From CAWDVK01 sp963805715 (GTDB lineage: Bacteria > Actinomycetota > Actinomycetes > Streptosporangiales > Streptosporangiaceae): a stretch of 64,000 bases of DNA. Made by a program: the position numbers and the translations under genes. Below, one piece after another: positions 19,032 to 26,982 of the stretch (positions within the stretch are counted from its first letter, which is position 1; each line of letters begins with the position of its first letter). Where the stretch lies: positions 1 to 64,000 of the forward strand of contig CAWDVK010000013.1 in assembly GCA_963805715.1 (NCBI GenBank), written 5' to 3'. The notes beneath the pieces are model-generated. The model was not told where the DNA came from. It worked only from the letters and a program-made list of their open reading frames with translations, and searched no databases.

Positions 19032-20704
19032 CTACTGCGCCAGCCCGAGCCGCTGCCAGTCGGATACCAGCACCACCGCGAGCTGCCGGATGGCGAGCTG
19101 CCACCCTTCAGGCGCATCTCGCCAGTGGAAGCCGCCGCCGGCCAGCCTGGTCGCCGCGGGCACCTCGTCGGGCACCACCACCAGGCCGCGGGCGGCGGGC
19201 AGGTAACGGCTCAGCCGGTCCAGGTCCAGCCGGGCGCCGCGGGCCGGCATCCGGTTGACCACCACGGTGATGGGGCGCCCTGACTGATGCAGGAGGTCGG
19301 CGGACTGCGCCACCAGGCTGGCCGTGGCCGGCTGGGCGTCCGTCAGCAGCACGACCTGATCCGATGCCGCGATGGCCGCCGCCGATGCCGGATCCTGCAG
19401 GCCGGTCCCGCAGTCGAGCAGGATCAGGCTGAAGAAGTCCTTCAGCCTGGTGATGATCCGGCGGTAGGCGTCCTCGTCGAGTGCCGCCATCCGGCGCGGG
19501 TCAGTGGGTGCCGGGACCACGAGCAGGCCGTGAATAGCGCGGCCCAAGTGCGAGTCGAGTGCGGTCAGCGAGAGCTCGTCGTCCTCGGCCACCAGCCGGG
19601 CCAGGTCGTCGACGTACCAGGTCTGGTCGGGGGTGAGCACGCGGCCGAGCGATCCGAAGTCGGGGTTAGTGTCCACCGCGACGGTCGGATCCCGGCGCAG
19701 CAGCGAGAACAGGGTGCCGAGCAGCGCGGTGATCGTGGTCTTGCCCACGCCGCCCTTCGGGGAGACCACGGCGATCGTGGCGCAGTGCCGCAGCCGCGGG
19801 TCGGTGATCCGGGTGTCGAGCTGGCCCAGGTGATCCAGCTCGCGCCAGCGGACCTTGGCGCACTCCAGCCGGGTGGGGGGCGCAGGCAGCGTCAGGTCCG
19901 CGGGCAGCAGCCGGTGCCGGCCGGGGCCGGCACCGCCGGATGCGCCTGCGGGTCGCTGCCGCGCGGACCGGGCTGGCCCGGCTGCGGCCGCGGCTGAGCG
20001 GCAGTCGCGTTCCCCGGCCCCCCGGAGGGGGGCGGCTGGTCCCCGGAGGGGGGCGGCTGATCCCCGGCCGGAGCCCGCTGGCTGTCCGGCGTAACCGGCT
20101 GGCCCGCGCCGGAACCACCGGGCAGTCCGGGCAGTCCGGGCAGTCCGGCAGCCGGGCCCCCGCGGCGGTCGGCCATCTCCGCGGCCAGCAGCGCGGCTGG
20201 TCCCCTGAAGAATGCCGCGGTCGCGGCAACCAGGCGGCTGGGCCGGCCGACTCGCTGCGGCAGCACCGCCTCGGCCCGCTGCAGCGGGCTCAGGCTGTCC
20301 TCGGGCGGCCCGGACGGCGCCTGCGGCCGTCCGGGCCGCCGGGACAGCAGGATCTTGTCCCGGCCGTTGCCCGATGCGCTCGCGCCGCCCGGGTCGCTCG
20401 CGCCGGTACCGTCCGCAGCCTGCGCTGGCGGCCGGCCCGGCTGCACCCCGCGCAGCTGAATGATGTCCCCTGGCAGCACGCCATGCGCGGCCAGCGTGCT
20501 CTCGGCCGGCAGCGTCCGGCCGCCCGCGTCCTGCAGCTGCCAGCCCGCGCTGCCGGTGCGTGCCTGGCTGGGATGCAGGCCGGCCGCGGCCAGCAGGTCC
20601 GGGAGGAATCCCGACACGGGCACGTCAACGGGCAGGTCGACCTGGTGCTGCCCGAACGGGCTCACCACGGTGACCCGCTGGCGGTGCTGCTCTGCGGAGG
20701 TCAT
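19032..20704 (-). CDS. EsaB-like domain fused to MinD/EspI-like ATPase (frameshift in linker)
   Basis: Residues 1-80 are a ubiquitin-like EsaB/EccD-N domain (VTVVSPFGQHQVDLPVDVPV); then comes a Pro/Gly/Gln linker with repeats. From 19769 leftwards is a MinD/ParA ATPase with KGGVGKTT, VAVDTNPDFGSLG and LILLDCGTGL, closest in style to the mycobacterial ESX protein EspI. The ATPase frame has no usable start: the first GTG (19769) would delete the strand before the P-loop, while coding sequence (ECAKVRWRELDHLGQL) continues upstream. The EsaB frame ends at 19892 in the same region. The span is one base short of an open frame, so a single fused gene of about 557 codons is most likely. Confidence 0.65.
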
Positions 20705-21534
20705 GAGGCGCTACCTGTCTTCTTGGTGCGGAGCCTGGCCCTGCGGGCCCTGGCTGGCTTCGGGGTGACCGTAGCCGGCGCCGGGGCTGCCCCAGCCGGC
20801 GCCGGGGCAGCGCCGCTCTGGCCCGTTGCCACCAGCGCGATCTCGCCCCTGGCCGCGTAACCGGCCAGCACCGTCTCCAGCCGGGCCGGCACGATGATCG
20901 TCGCATCGGCATTACCGGAGCTGTCGGGCCCCTGCAGGTACCAGACGGTGGTGGTGAGGAACGGCACCGGGCTGAGCGCCGTTCCGGCGGAGCTGACCGG
21001 CAGGGCGATGACGAGCACCTGCTCGCCGGCCGCCAGGCCGGCGGCGGGGAGCTGGCCTGGCTTGAGGGCCAGGCCGACGAGTGCCTGAGCCGGGCCGGGG
21101 ATCGCCCCCGACGGGGCCAGCAGCGATCGCTCCAGGAAGGCCCCGGCCGGGATGGCGGTCCGGGTCACCAGCCCGACCAGGCGGGCCGCCGCGGCCGGGC
21201 TCAGCGTGCCGGCCGGCACGCCGCCGCCCGGCCGCACGGTGACCACGCGCAGGTCGGCGCCGGTCAGCTGAGCCCCGGCCGGCAGGGCCGCGCCGGTGAC
21301 CACCCGCTGGGACACGGCCGGGGGCGGTGTCGTCCAGGTGTAGTGCCCGGCCGCGTAGCCTCCCGCGGCCACGACGAGGATCCCGGCGGCGGCCAGGATC
21401 CGGCGCGGCGTGAGCCGGCGGCGGGGCGCCTGCGGCGCGGCGAGAAGCGCCTCCAGCGACGGCGGGCTCGGGCGCGCGCCGGGCGTGGCCGCGCCGAAGC
21501 GACCGCTCAGCGGCGGCTCGTCAAGGCTGGTCAT
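20701..21534 (-). CDS. SAF-domain membrane protein of the secretion locus
   Basis: 277 aa. A cytoplasmic N-terminus (1-45) precedes one membrane helix (RILAAAGILVVAAGGYAAGH). The SAF domain (about 75-145) contains VVTGAALPAGAQLTGADLRV and the later TRTAIPAGAFLERS, as in CpaB/RcpC pilus-assembly and antifreeze-like SAF proteins. The C-terminus is Ala/Pro-rich and ends in a basic tail. It overlaps the genes on both sides by four bases, so it belongs to the EccC operon. A SAF protein is not a standard ESX component; a periplasm-facing scaffold role is inference. Confidence 0.75.
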   Translation of the reverse strand: MTSLDEPPLSGRFGAATPGARPSPPSLEALLAAPQAPRRRLTPRRILAAAGILVVAAGGYAAGHYTWTTPPPAVSQRVVTGAALPAGAQLTGADLRVVTVRPGGGVPAGTLSPAAAARLVGLVTRTAIPAGAFLERSLLAPSGAIPGPAQALVGLALKPGQLPAAGLAAGEQVLVIALPVSSAGTALSPVPFLTTTVWYLQGPDSSGNADATIIVPARLETVLAGYAARGEIALVATGQSGAAPAPAGAAPAPATVTPKPARARRARLRTKKTGSAS

Positions 21535-21983
21535 GTGGGCTCTGCTCCCTGCTCGGCGCCCACAGGCGGCAGCCAGGCCGATTGCGGGCGGACGTTGGTT
21601 GCTGCATACTGCCCGTCGGTTGCTGCGTACTGCGGGGCGCGGGCTGCCCGCGGTGCGTCGGTCGCTGCGTGCTGCCCGGCCGATGTGCCCGGCGGCGCCG
21701 AGCCGGGCGAGTTCTCGCCGGCCTTGCGGAACAGCACGAGGTCGCCGTCCGCGACGCTGGCGTCGGCCAGCGCGTCACCGGGCATCAGCAGCGACCGCTG
21801 GCCGCGCGGGTCTCCCGGCCGTGGCGGCGAGCGATGCTCGGCCGCGGGCCAGGGCGGCCTGACGCCGAGGATGGCGCCGAGCGAGGCGGCCAGCTCGGCG
21901 GGCGTCGCATCGGACCGGACGCCGACGTTGACATGACCGGCCGGCCCGGCGACGGTGATCAGGATGACCCGGATCGCGGTCAT
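21531..21983 (-). CDS. EsaB/YukD-like ubiquitin-fold protein
   Basis: 150 aa from the ATG at 21983, whose ATGA overlaps the EccC stop. Residues 1-75 have the beta-grasp pattern of YukD/EsaB: IRVILITVAGPAGHVNVGVR, then DATPAELAASLGAIL and GDLVLFRKAG. The C-terminal half is low complexity with repeated QYAATDG-type peptides and is probably disordered. EsaB proteins are cytosolic regulators or adaptors of type VII secretion. A second EsaB-like domain starts the fused MinD protein two genes downstream, so this locus has two. Confidence 0.75.
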   Translation of the reverse strand: MTAIRVILITVAGPAGHVNVGVRSDATPAELAASLGAILGVRPPWPAAEHRSPPRPGDPRGQRSLLMPGDALADASVADGDLVLFRKAGENSPGSAPPGTSAGQHAATDAPRAARAPQYAATDGQYAATNVRPQSAWLPPVGAEQGAEPT

Positions 21984-24900
21984 CGGCTGCCCCATCCGGC
22001 GCCGGGCAGTCCCCCGGATGCCGGTGTCCCGGATGCCGGCGTCCCGGATGCCGGCGTCCCGGATGCCGGCGGGTCCGGCTGCCCGGCCGTCTCCAGGCAG
22101 CACTGGACGAGCTGGGGCCTGGCCCGCCCGGAGATCAGGATGCCGCGTCCGGGCGGCCACTGCCGGGCCGCGACGCCGCCCGCCAGCGGGCCCTCGTCCG
22201 GCTGGCCGGAGAGGATCAGGACGTGCTCGGCCAGCTCCCGCAGGCGCTGGCCGAACGCCTCGAAGGAGGTGCGCTGGCTGCCTGCCACCCGGCGGGTCAG
22301 GATCGCGCCGAAGCCGATGTCGCCGCCCTGGGCCAGCAGCTCGGCCAGCACCGTGAACGGCCCGCCCATCGAGCCGACCAGCAGGTCGTAGTCGTCCACC
22401 ACGAGCAGGTGCCGGGGCCCGGACCACCAGCGCGCGCCGCGCAGCTCGGCCACCCCCGCCTCCTCGGGCACCGCCCTGGGCTGCAGCTGCGCCGCGAGCC
22501 GCAGCGCCAGCTTCTCGGCCGCGCCGGCGCTGGCCGCGTAGTCGTGCACCAGCGGCCCGTCCGCCAGGCCGAGCAGGCCGCGGCCGGGGTCGACGATGTC
22601 GAGGGCCAGCTCGCCGGGCCGGCAGGCCTGCTGGAGGTAGCCGACGATGCGCCGCAGCAGCGACGTCCGCCCCGAACCGCCGTCGCCGTACACCAGCAGG
22701 CGCTGGCCGGCGCCGGCCAGGTCCAGCTGGACGGGCCGGCTGCGGAACTCGCTGACGCCGAGCAGGAACCCGCCGCCCGGCGAGGCCGGGGCCGATCCCG
22801 CGGCGCGCGCCAGGTCGTCCACCCCGGCCGCGGTCACTGCCGGGGGCAGCGGGCCGATGGCCGGCGCGCGGGCCGGGCCGGCCGCGGCGGCCACGGCCTC
22901 GACCGCCTCGGCCAGGCTGCCCGGGGACGGCTCGCGGGACAGCGCCGGCAGCGCGGCCTGGAAGATGTGCCCGTCCCTGGTCAGTCCCCGGCCGGGCACC
23001 CCGGCCGGGACCCGGGACGCGGCCTGCCGGCCGGCCAGCGACTCCACCGGGTCCGCCAGGTGCAGCTCCCACCTGCTGCCGAGCGCGTCCAGTAGCTGCG
23101 GCCGGACGTCGAGCCAGCGGTTGGCGGACAGCAGGACGTGCACGTCGAAGGGCAGTCCCGCGGTGGCCAGCTCGATCAGGTCTGCCTCCAGGTCCGGGCT
23201 GGACTGGCGGAGCTGGCCGACGTTGTCGACGACCAGGAACACCTCCGGCCAGCCCGGGTCCGCCTGACCGGCCTGCCGGAGGGCCGCGCGCTCATCGAGC
23301 AGCGCGCGCAGGTCGCGGAACAGCCGGGCCGCCGCCTCGGCCTCGCCGCGGCCGATCACCGCCCCGACATGCGGCAGGGCGGTCAGCTCGAACAGGCTGC
23401 CGCCGCCCAGATCCAGGCAGTAGAACTGGCGCTGCTCCGCGCTGTGGCCGGCCGCCAGGGCCAGCACCAGCGCCTGCAGGAAGCTGGACTTGCCCGATCG
23501 CGGCGCTCCGGCCAGCCCGAGGTTGCCGCCCGCGCCGTGCGGGCCGTACCGGATGGCCAGCTTAGCCTGCCGCTCCGGCAGGTCAGCCAGGCCGATGGGG
23601 ACCCTGCCGGACTCCTCGCCCGGCTTGCCGGATGCGGTCAGGCCGAGGCGGCCCAGGGTGAGGTCGGCCGGCAAGGGCGGCACCCAGATCTGGCGCGCCC
23701 GGTCGCCGGCGGCCTCCGCCGCCATCGTGACCAGCACCCGCAGGTCGTTCGTTCGAAACGAGGCCGCGGCGGCCCGTCCGTCCGGGCCGGCTGATCCCGC
23801 CAGGCTCAGCGGCCGCAGCAGGCCGCCGGGGGCGGTAGCGTGCCCCGATTGCGCCGCGCCGGTCTCGTTCTGCAGCTGCCAGGGTTGCGCGCTGCCGCAC
23901 AGTGCGGCCTTGAACCGGGCCTTCTCGGTGTCCACCTTGAGATAGCCCAGGCCGGGCAGCGACGGCAGCTCGAAGGCGTCGGCCGAGCCCAGCACGGCAC
24001 GGGACTCCTCCGCCGTGAAGGTGCGCAGGCAGAGCCGGTAGCGCAGGTGCGGCTCCAGGCCGCGGATGCGGCCCTCGTCCAGGCGCTGGGTGGCCAGCAG
24101 CAGGTGCACGCCGAGCGAGCGCCCGAGCCGGGCCACGGTGAGGAACGTGTCCAGGAAGTCGGGCTTGGCCGCCAGCAGCTCGCCGAACTCGTCGATCACC
24201 ACCAGCAGGTAGGGCAGCGGCTCCAGCGGCTCGCCCCGTGCCCTGGCCGCCTGGTAGTCGGTGATCGACCCCAGGTTGCCGGCCAGCCGGAGGGCTTCCT
24301 GCCGCCGGGCCAGCTCGCCGGAGAGGGCGAGCTGCATCCGGTCCACCAGGCTCAGGTCGTCGGCCAGGTTGGTGACCAGCCCGGCCACGTGCGGCAGCGA
24401 GGCCAGCTCGGCGAACGCAGCGCCGCCCTTGAAGTCGATGAGCAGCATGTTCACCAGGGCGGGATCGTGCCGGGCGGCCATGGCGGCGGTCAGCGACCGC
24501 AGCAGCTCGCTCTTGCCGGACCCGGTCGCGCCGACCAGCATCCCGTGCGGGCCCATCCCGCCGGAGGCGGCCTCCTTCAGGTCGAGCAGCAGCGGCGATC
24601 CGTCGTCCTTGCGCCCGATCGGCACGGCCAGGAAATCGCGCGGCAGGCCGTGGGCGAGCGAGCCGGGCGACCGCCACTGCGCCAGCAGGTCCAGCTGGGC
24701 CGCCTCGTCGGCGCCGAGCAGCTCGACCAGCCGCACCGGGTCGGCGAGGTCAGCGCCGGCCTCGCCGGACTGCAGGGCCAGCGGAGCGAGGGTCCGGGCC
24801 AGCTGAGAGGCGAGGGTCGTGTCCAGCCGGTCGGGGATGACGCCCGACTCGACCCGGCCGTGCGGGCCGGACCCGACGTAGCGGACCGTGCGCGCCTGCT

Positions 24901-26161
24901 CCCAGTCGACCCGGGCCCCGCAGGCGGCGGGCACCTCGGCGTGACTGCGCACCAGCACGATGACGGTGACGCCGATCGACGCGCCGGAGGCCAGCAGGGT
25001 CTCGAGCTCGCCGGATGCCTCGCCGGGGCGGTAACCGTCCACGACCACGACGACGTGCTCGGATTCCTGGTCCGGCCGGGCGAGCTGGCCGGGCCCGGAG
25101 GCGGCGACGAGCAGGCCGGCCTGCTCGGTCCGGCGCCGCAGGCTCTCCAGCCGCCGCCGGGCCAGCCCCTCGACCTGGGCCGCGAACGCGACCGGGTCGG
25201 CGGTGACCGCCCGGCTGACCCGGCCCAGGCCCTCGCCGGCCTCGGGATCGCGGGTGTGCGGGAGCCACTTCAGCCAGTCCCACGCGCGGACGGCCGAGAG
25301 CGGCACCAGGCCCATCATCCGCAGCTCGGCCGGCGCGTGGAAGGTGGCCAGGCCCGCCAGCCAGGCACCGGCCAGCGCCCGGCAGGCATCCGGCTCCCCG
25401 ACGATGGCGATGCTGCTGAGCTGGCCGAGCGGGATCGCCACCGGCGCCGCCGGCAGCATGGCGGTCTCGGCGACCACCCGATCGGCCGCATCGGCGAGCT
25501 CGGGGTCGGCCTCGGCCAGCGGCCCCCCGTCCTGGCGGATCAGGGCCGGGCGGGAGGCGGGGACCGGTCCGCGGCCGAGCCGGACCGCGGCGAAATCCGC
25601 GTCGCCGGGCCGCCGTTCCCACAGGCCGTCGCCGCTCGCGGCGACCATCCGCAGCGCCGCCGGATCGGGAAAGCAGGCCTCGGCCGCGTCCCGCTGCGCG
25701 GTCGCCGCGATCGCCGCCTGCGCGCGGACGGACTCCAGGTGCGCCTTGTAGCGCTGCCGGGTGCGGGCCCAGCGGCGGGCGCGCCGCCGCCGCTGGCTCA
25801 GCGTGGTCGCGAGCCCGGCCCCGACCATGACGACGACCATCGCGCCGATCACGACCAGGTAGAGGAGGTTGTGGATCAGGAAGGCGAACCCCACCATGGC
25901 CAGGCTGCCGAGCGCGGGCAGCAGCGCGGTCAGCCGGCTGGAACCCTCCTCCGGCGGGCTGGGCGGGGCGGTGAGCTCGATGCCGGCCGGACCGGGCGGG
26001 TGCGGCCAGGATCGCTCGGGCCGGTGGATGCGCGGTGACCCTGCCGGGCGCGGCGACTCTGCCGGGCGCGGCGACTCTGCCGAACGCGGCGACCCGTGCG
26101 GCTGACCGGAAGCGGCGGTCACGTCCGTGACCAGCCCGTCAGTCACGCTCGTCCCCGGCAC
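21980..26161 (-). CDS. EccC/EssC-type FtsK-SpoIIIE ATPase of type VII secretion
   Basis: 1393 aa. A proline-rich N-terminus (1-75) with 18-bp repeats precedes two membrane helices (about 85-125). Three FtsK/SpoIIIE ATPase domains follow: P-loops GATGSGKSE near residue 544, APRSGKSSF near 885 and GDGGSGRTS near 1160. The first domain has Walker B LLVVIDEFGELL and the DFKGG motif and looks fully catalytic, whereas the second has VFLVVDN and the third a non-standard P-loop, as in degenerate EccC domains 2 and 3. It is the motor that recognises WXG100 substrates, here encoded divergently at 26334. EccCa and EccCb are one chain. The C-terminus carries PASGT repeats. Confidence 0.9.
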   Translation of the reverse strand: MPGTSVTDGLVTDVTAASGQPHGSPRSAESPRPAESPRPAGSPRIHRPERSWPHPPGPAGIELTAPPSPPEEGSSRLTALLPALGSLAMVGFAFLIHNLLYLVVIGAMVVVMVGAGLATTLSQRRRRARRWARTRQRYKAHLESVRAQAAIAATAQRDAAEACFPDPAALRMVAASGDGLWERRPGDADFAAVRLGRGPVPASRPALIRQDGGPLAEADPELADAADRVVAETAMLPAAPVAIPLGQLSSIAIVGEPDACRALAGAWLAGLATFHAPAELRMMGLVPLSAVRAWDWLKWLPHTRDPEAGEGLGRVSRAVTADPVAFAAQVEGLARRRLESLRRRTEQAGLLVAASGPGQLARPDQESEHVVVVVDGYRPGEASGELETLLASGASIGVTVIVLVRSHAEVPAACGARVDWEQARTVRYVGSGPHGRVESGVIPDRLDTTLASQLARTLAPLALQSGEAGADLADPVRLVELLGADEAAQLDLLAQWRSPGSLAHGLPRDFLAVPIGRKDDGSPLLLDLKEAASGGMGPHGMLVGATGSGKSELLRSLTAAMAARHDPALVNMLLIDFKGGAAFAELASLPHVAGLVTNLADDLSLVDRMQLALSGELARRQEALRLAGNLGSITDYQAARARGEPLEPLPYLLVVIDEFGELLAAKPDFLDTFLTVARLGRSLGVHLLLATQRLDEGRIRGLEPHLRYRLCLRTFTAEESRAVLGSADAFELPSLPGLGYLKVDTEKARFKAALCGSAQPWQLQNETGAAQSGHATAPGGLLRPLSLAGSAGPDGRAAAASFRTNDLRVLVTMAAEAAGDRARQIWVPPLPADLTLGRLGLTASGKPGEESGRVPIGLADLPERQAKLAIRYGPHGAGGNLGLAGAPRSGKSSFLQALVLALAAGHSAEQRQFYCLDLGGGSLFELTALPHVGAVIGRGEAEAAARLFRDLRALLDERAALRQAGQADPGWPEVFLVVDNVGQLRQSSPDLEADLIELATAGLPFDVHVLLSANRWLDVRPQLLDALGSRWELHLADPVESLAGRQAASRVPAGVPGRGLTRDGHIFQAALPALSREPSPGSLAEAVEAVAAAAGPARAPAIGPLPPAVTAAGVDDLARAAGSAPASPGGGFLLGVSEFRSRPVQLDLAGAGQRLLVYGDGGSGRTSLLRRIVGYLQQACRPGELALDIVDPGRGLLGLADGPLVHDYAASAGAAEKLALRLAAQLQPRAVPEEAGVAELRGARWWSGPRHLLVVDDYDLLVGSMGGPFTVLAELLAQGGDIGFGAILTRRVAGSQRTSFEAFGQRLRELAEHVLILSGQPDEGPLAGGVAARQWPPGRGILISGRARPQLVQCCLETAGQPDPPASGTPASGTPASGTPASGGLPGAGWGSR
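22014..22073. repeat. Four 15-bp tandem repeats at the EccC C-terminus
   Basis: Units CCGGATGCCGGCGTC (with minor changes) begin at 22014, 22029, 22044 and 22059. On the coding strand they give PASGT repeated four times just before the end of the protein. The period is a multiple of three. Confidence 0.85.
26034..26087. repeat. Three 18-bp tandem repeats at the EccC N-terminus
   Basis: Units at 26034, 26052 and 26070 share the pattern GGCGACTCTGCCGGGCGC with few changes, with a fourth degenerate unit beside them. They encode SPRxAE-type hexapeptides in the disordered N-terminal tail, before the membrane helices. Confidence 0.75.
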
Positions 26162-26333
26162 CGTTTTCCCCGGCGCTGCCGGTTGCCGGATGGCTCGCCC
26201 GTGTTGAGTGGATTCCGTGATTCATGATGGTTCACATAGTAGGATTTCGGCTGCTCTTAGGGTCCCAAAATGGTGCTTTGAAGGGCCCTGCTGAATGTGA
26301 ATGCCCGTTTAACCAAATCGGCGAGGAGAAGTG

Positions 26334-26627
26334 ATGGCAGGCCTGATCCGCGTTACCCCTGAGCAGCTCGCAGGCGTTTCCTCCCAGCTGAACGGGGGCG
26401 CCGCCTCGATCGACGCGACCCTGGCCCAGCTGGCGTCGCAGGTGGCGCCGCTGGGCTCTGACTGGGCTGGCGTCGGTCAGGCCCGGTTCATGGCGCTGTA
26501 CCAGCAGTGGCAGCAGTCGTCCCGCTCGCTGCACCAGGCCCTGGTCGACATCGCGATGCTGATGCGCCAGGCGTCCGTGGCCTACGAGCAGAACGACACC
26601 CAGGTCGGCGCCAGCTTCGGCCGCTAG
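26334..26627 (+). CDS. WXG100 family type VII secretion substrate (EsxA-like)
   Basis: 97 aa with ATG 26334 after GAGGAG. The two long helices of the WXG100 hairpin (about 8-42 and 52-90) flank DWAGVG at residue about 43, the W-x-G turn. The C-terminal helix ends with a YEQND-like secretion motif (Y-x3-D/E: YEQND) near residue 84, which fits the general type VII export signal. It is the first gene of the plus-strand arm, divergent from EccC. Such proteins form dimers with a partner; the next gene is the only candidate here. Confidence 0.85.
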   Translation: MAGLIRVTPEQLAGVSSQLNGGAASIDATLAQLASQVAPLGSDWAGVGQARFMALYQQWQQSSRSLHQALVDIAMLMRQASVAYEQNDTQVGASFGR

Positions 26628-26638
26628 GGCCAGCGGAG

Positions 26639-26962
26639 ATGCTGGTCGGAGGTGGCGGCGGCGCCATCTCGGTGGAGTCGGCCGCCCTGGAGGCCATGGC
26701 CGCTCAGGTCAGCAGCGCGGCGGCGGGTACCTCGTCGGCTCGCGGCAGCCTGAGCGGCGCGGCATCGGCCGCGGCGGGCTGCCAGGAGCCGGCCGCGGGC
26801 ACGTTCTTGCTGCTGCAGTCGCTGCTGGCGGGCGCGCTGGCCTGCCTGGATGAGTGCGCAGCGTCGCTCAGTAGCGCGACATCCAGCGCGTCGGGGGCCT
26901 ACACGGTGACCGATGCCACCCAGATGCCTGGCACGATCGAGAGCTGCCCCGCAGCTCCCTAA
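26639..26962 (+). CDS. Small ESX-associated helical protein (EspC-like)
   Basis: 107 aa, ATG 26639 eleven bases after the WXG100 stop, with GCGGAG upstream. It is an Ala/Ser-rich two-helix protein (ISVESAALEAMAAQVSSAAA, LLLQSLLAGALACLDECAAS) without a W-x-G turn, like the EspC/DUF2580 family of secreted ESX-associated proteins. It has three cysteines (in AAGCQEP, LACLDEC and near the end at ESCPAAP), unusual for the family. It is probably exported with or as partner of the preceding WXG100 protein; that is inference. Confidence 0.6.
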   Translation: MLVGGGGGAISVESAALEAMAAQVSSAAAGTSSARGSLSGAASAAAGCQEPAAGTFLLLQSLLAGALACLDECAASLSSATSSASGAYTVTDATQMPGTIESCPAAP

Positions 26963-26982
26963 CCGGAGGGTCGGTTCTCTCC

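Noticed and set aside
21531..23072. 513-codon minus-strand frame running through the end of EccC into the EsaB-like gene
   Set aside because: Only its last 150 codons are real (EsaB-like, start 21983); the upstream part is Arg/Ala-rich antiphase sequence of EccC.
23840..26038. 732-codon plus-strand frame opposite EccC
   Set aside because: Gln/Arg/Gly-rich shadow without any domain; EccC on the other strand has three ATPase domains.
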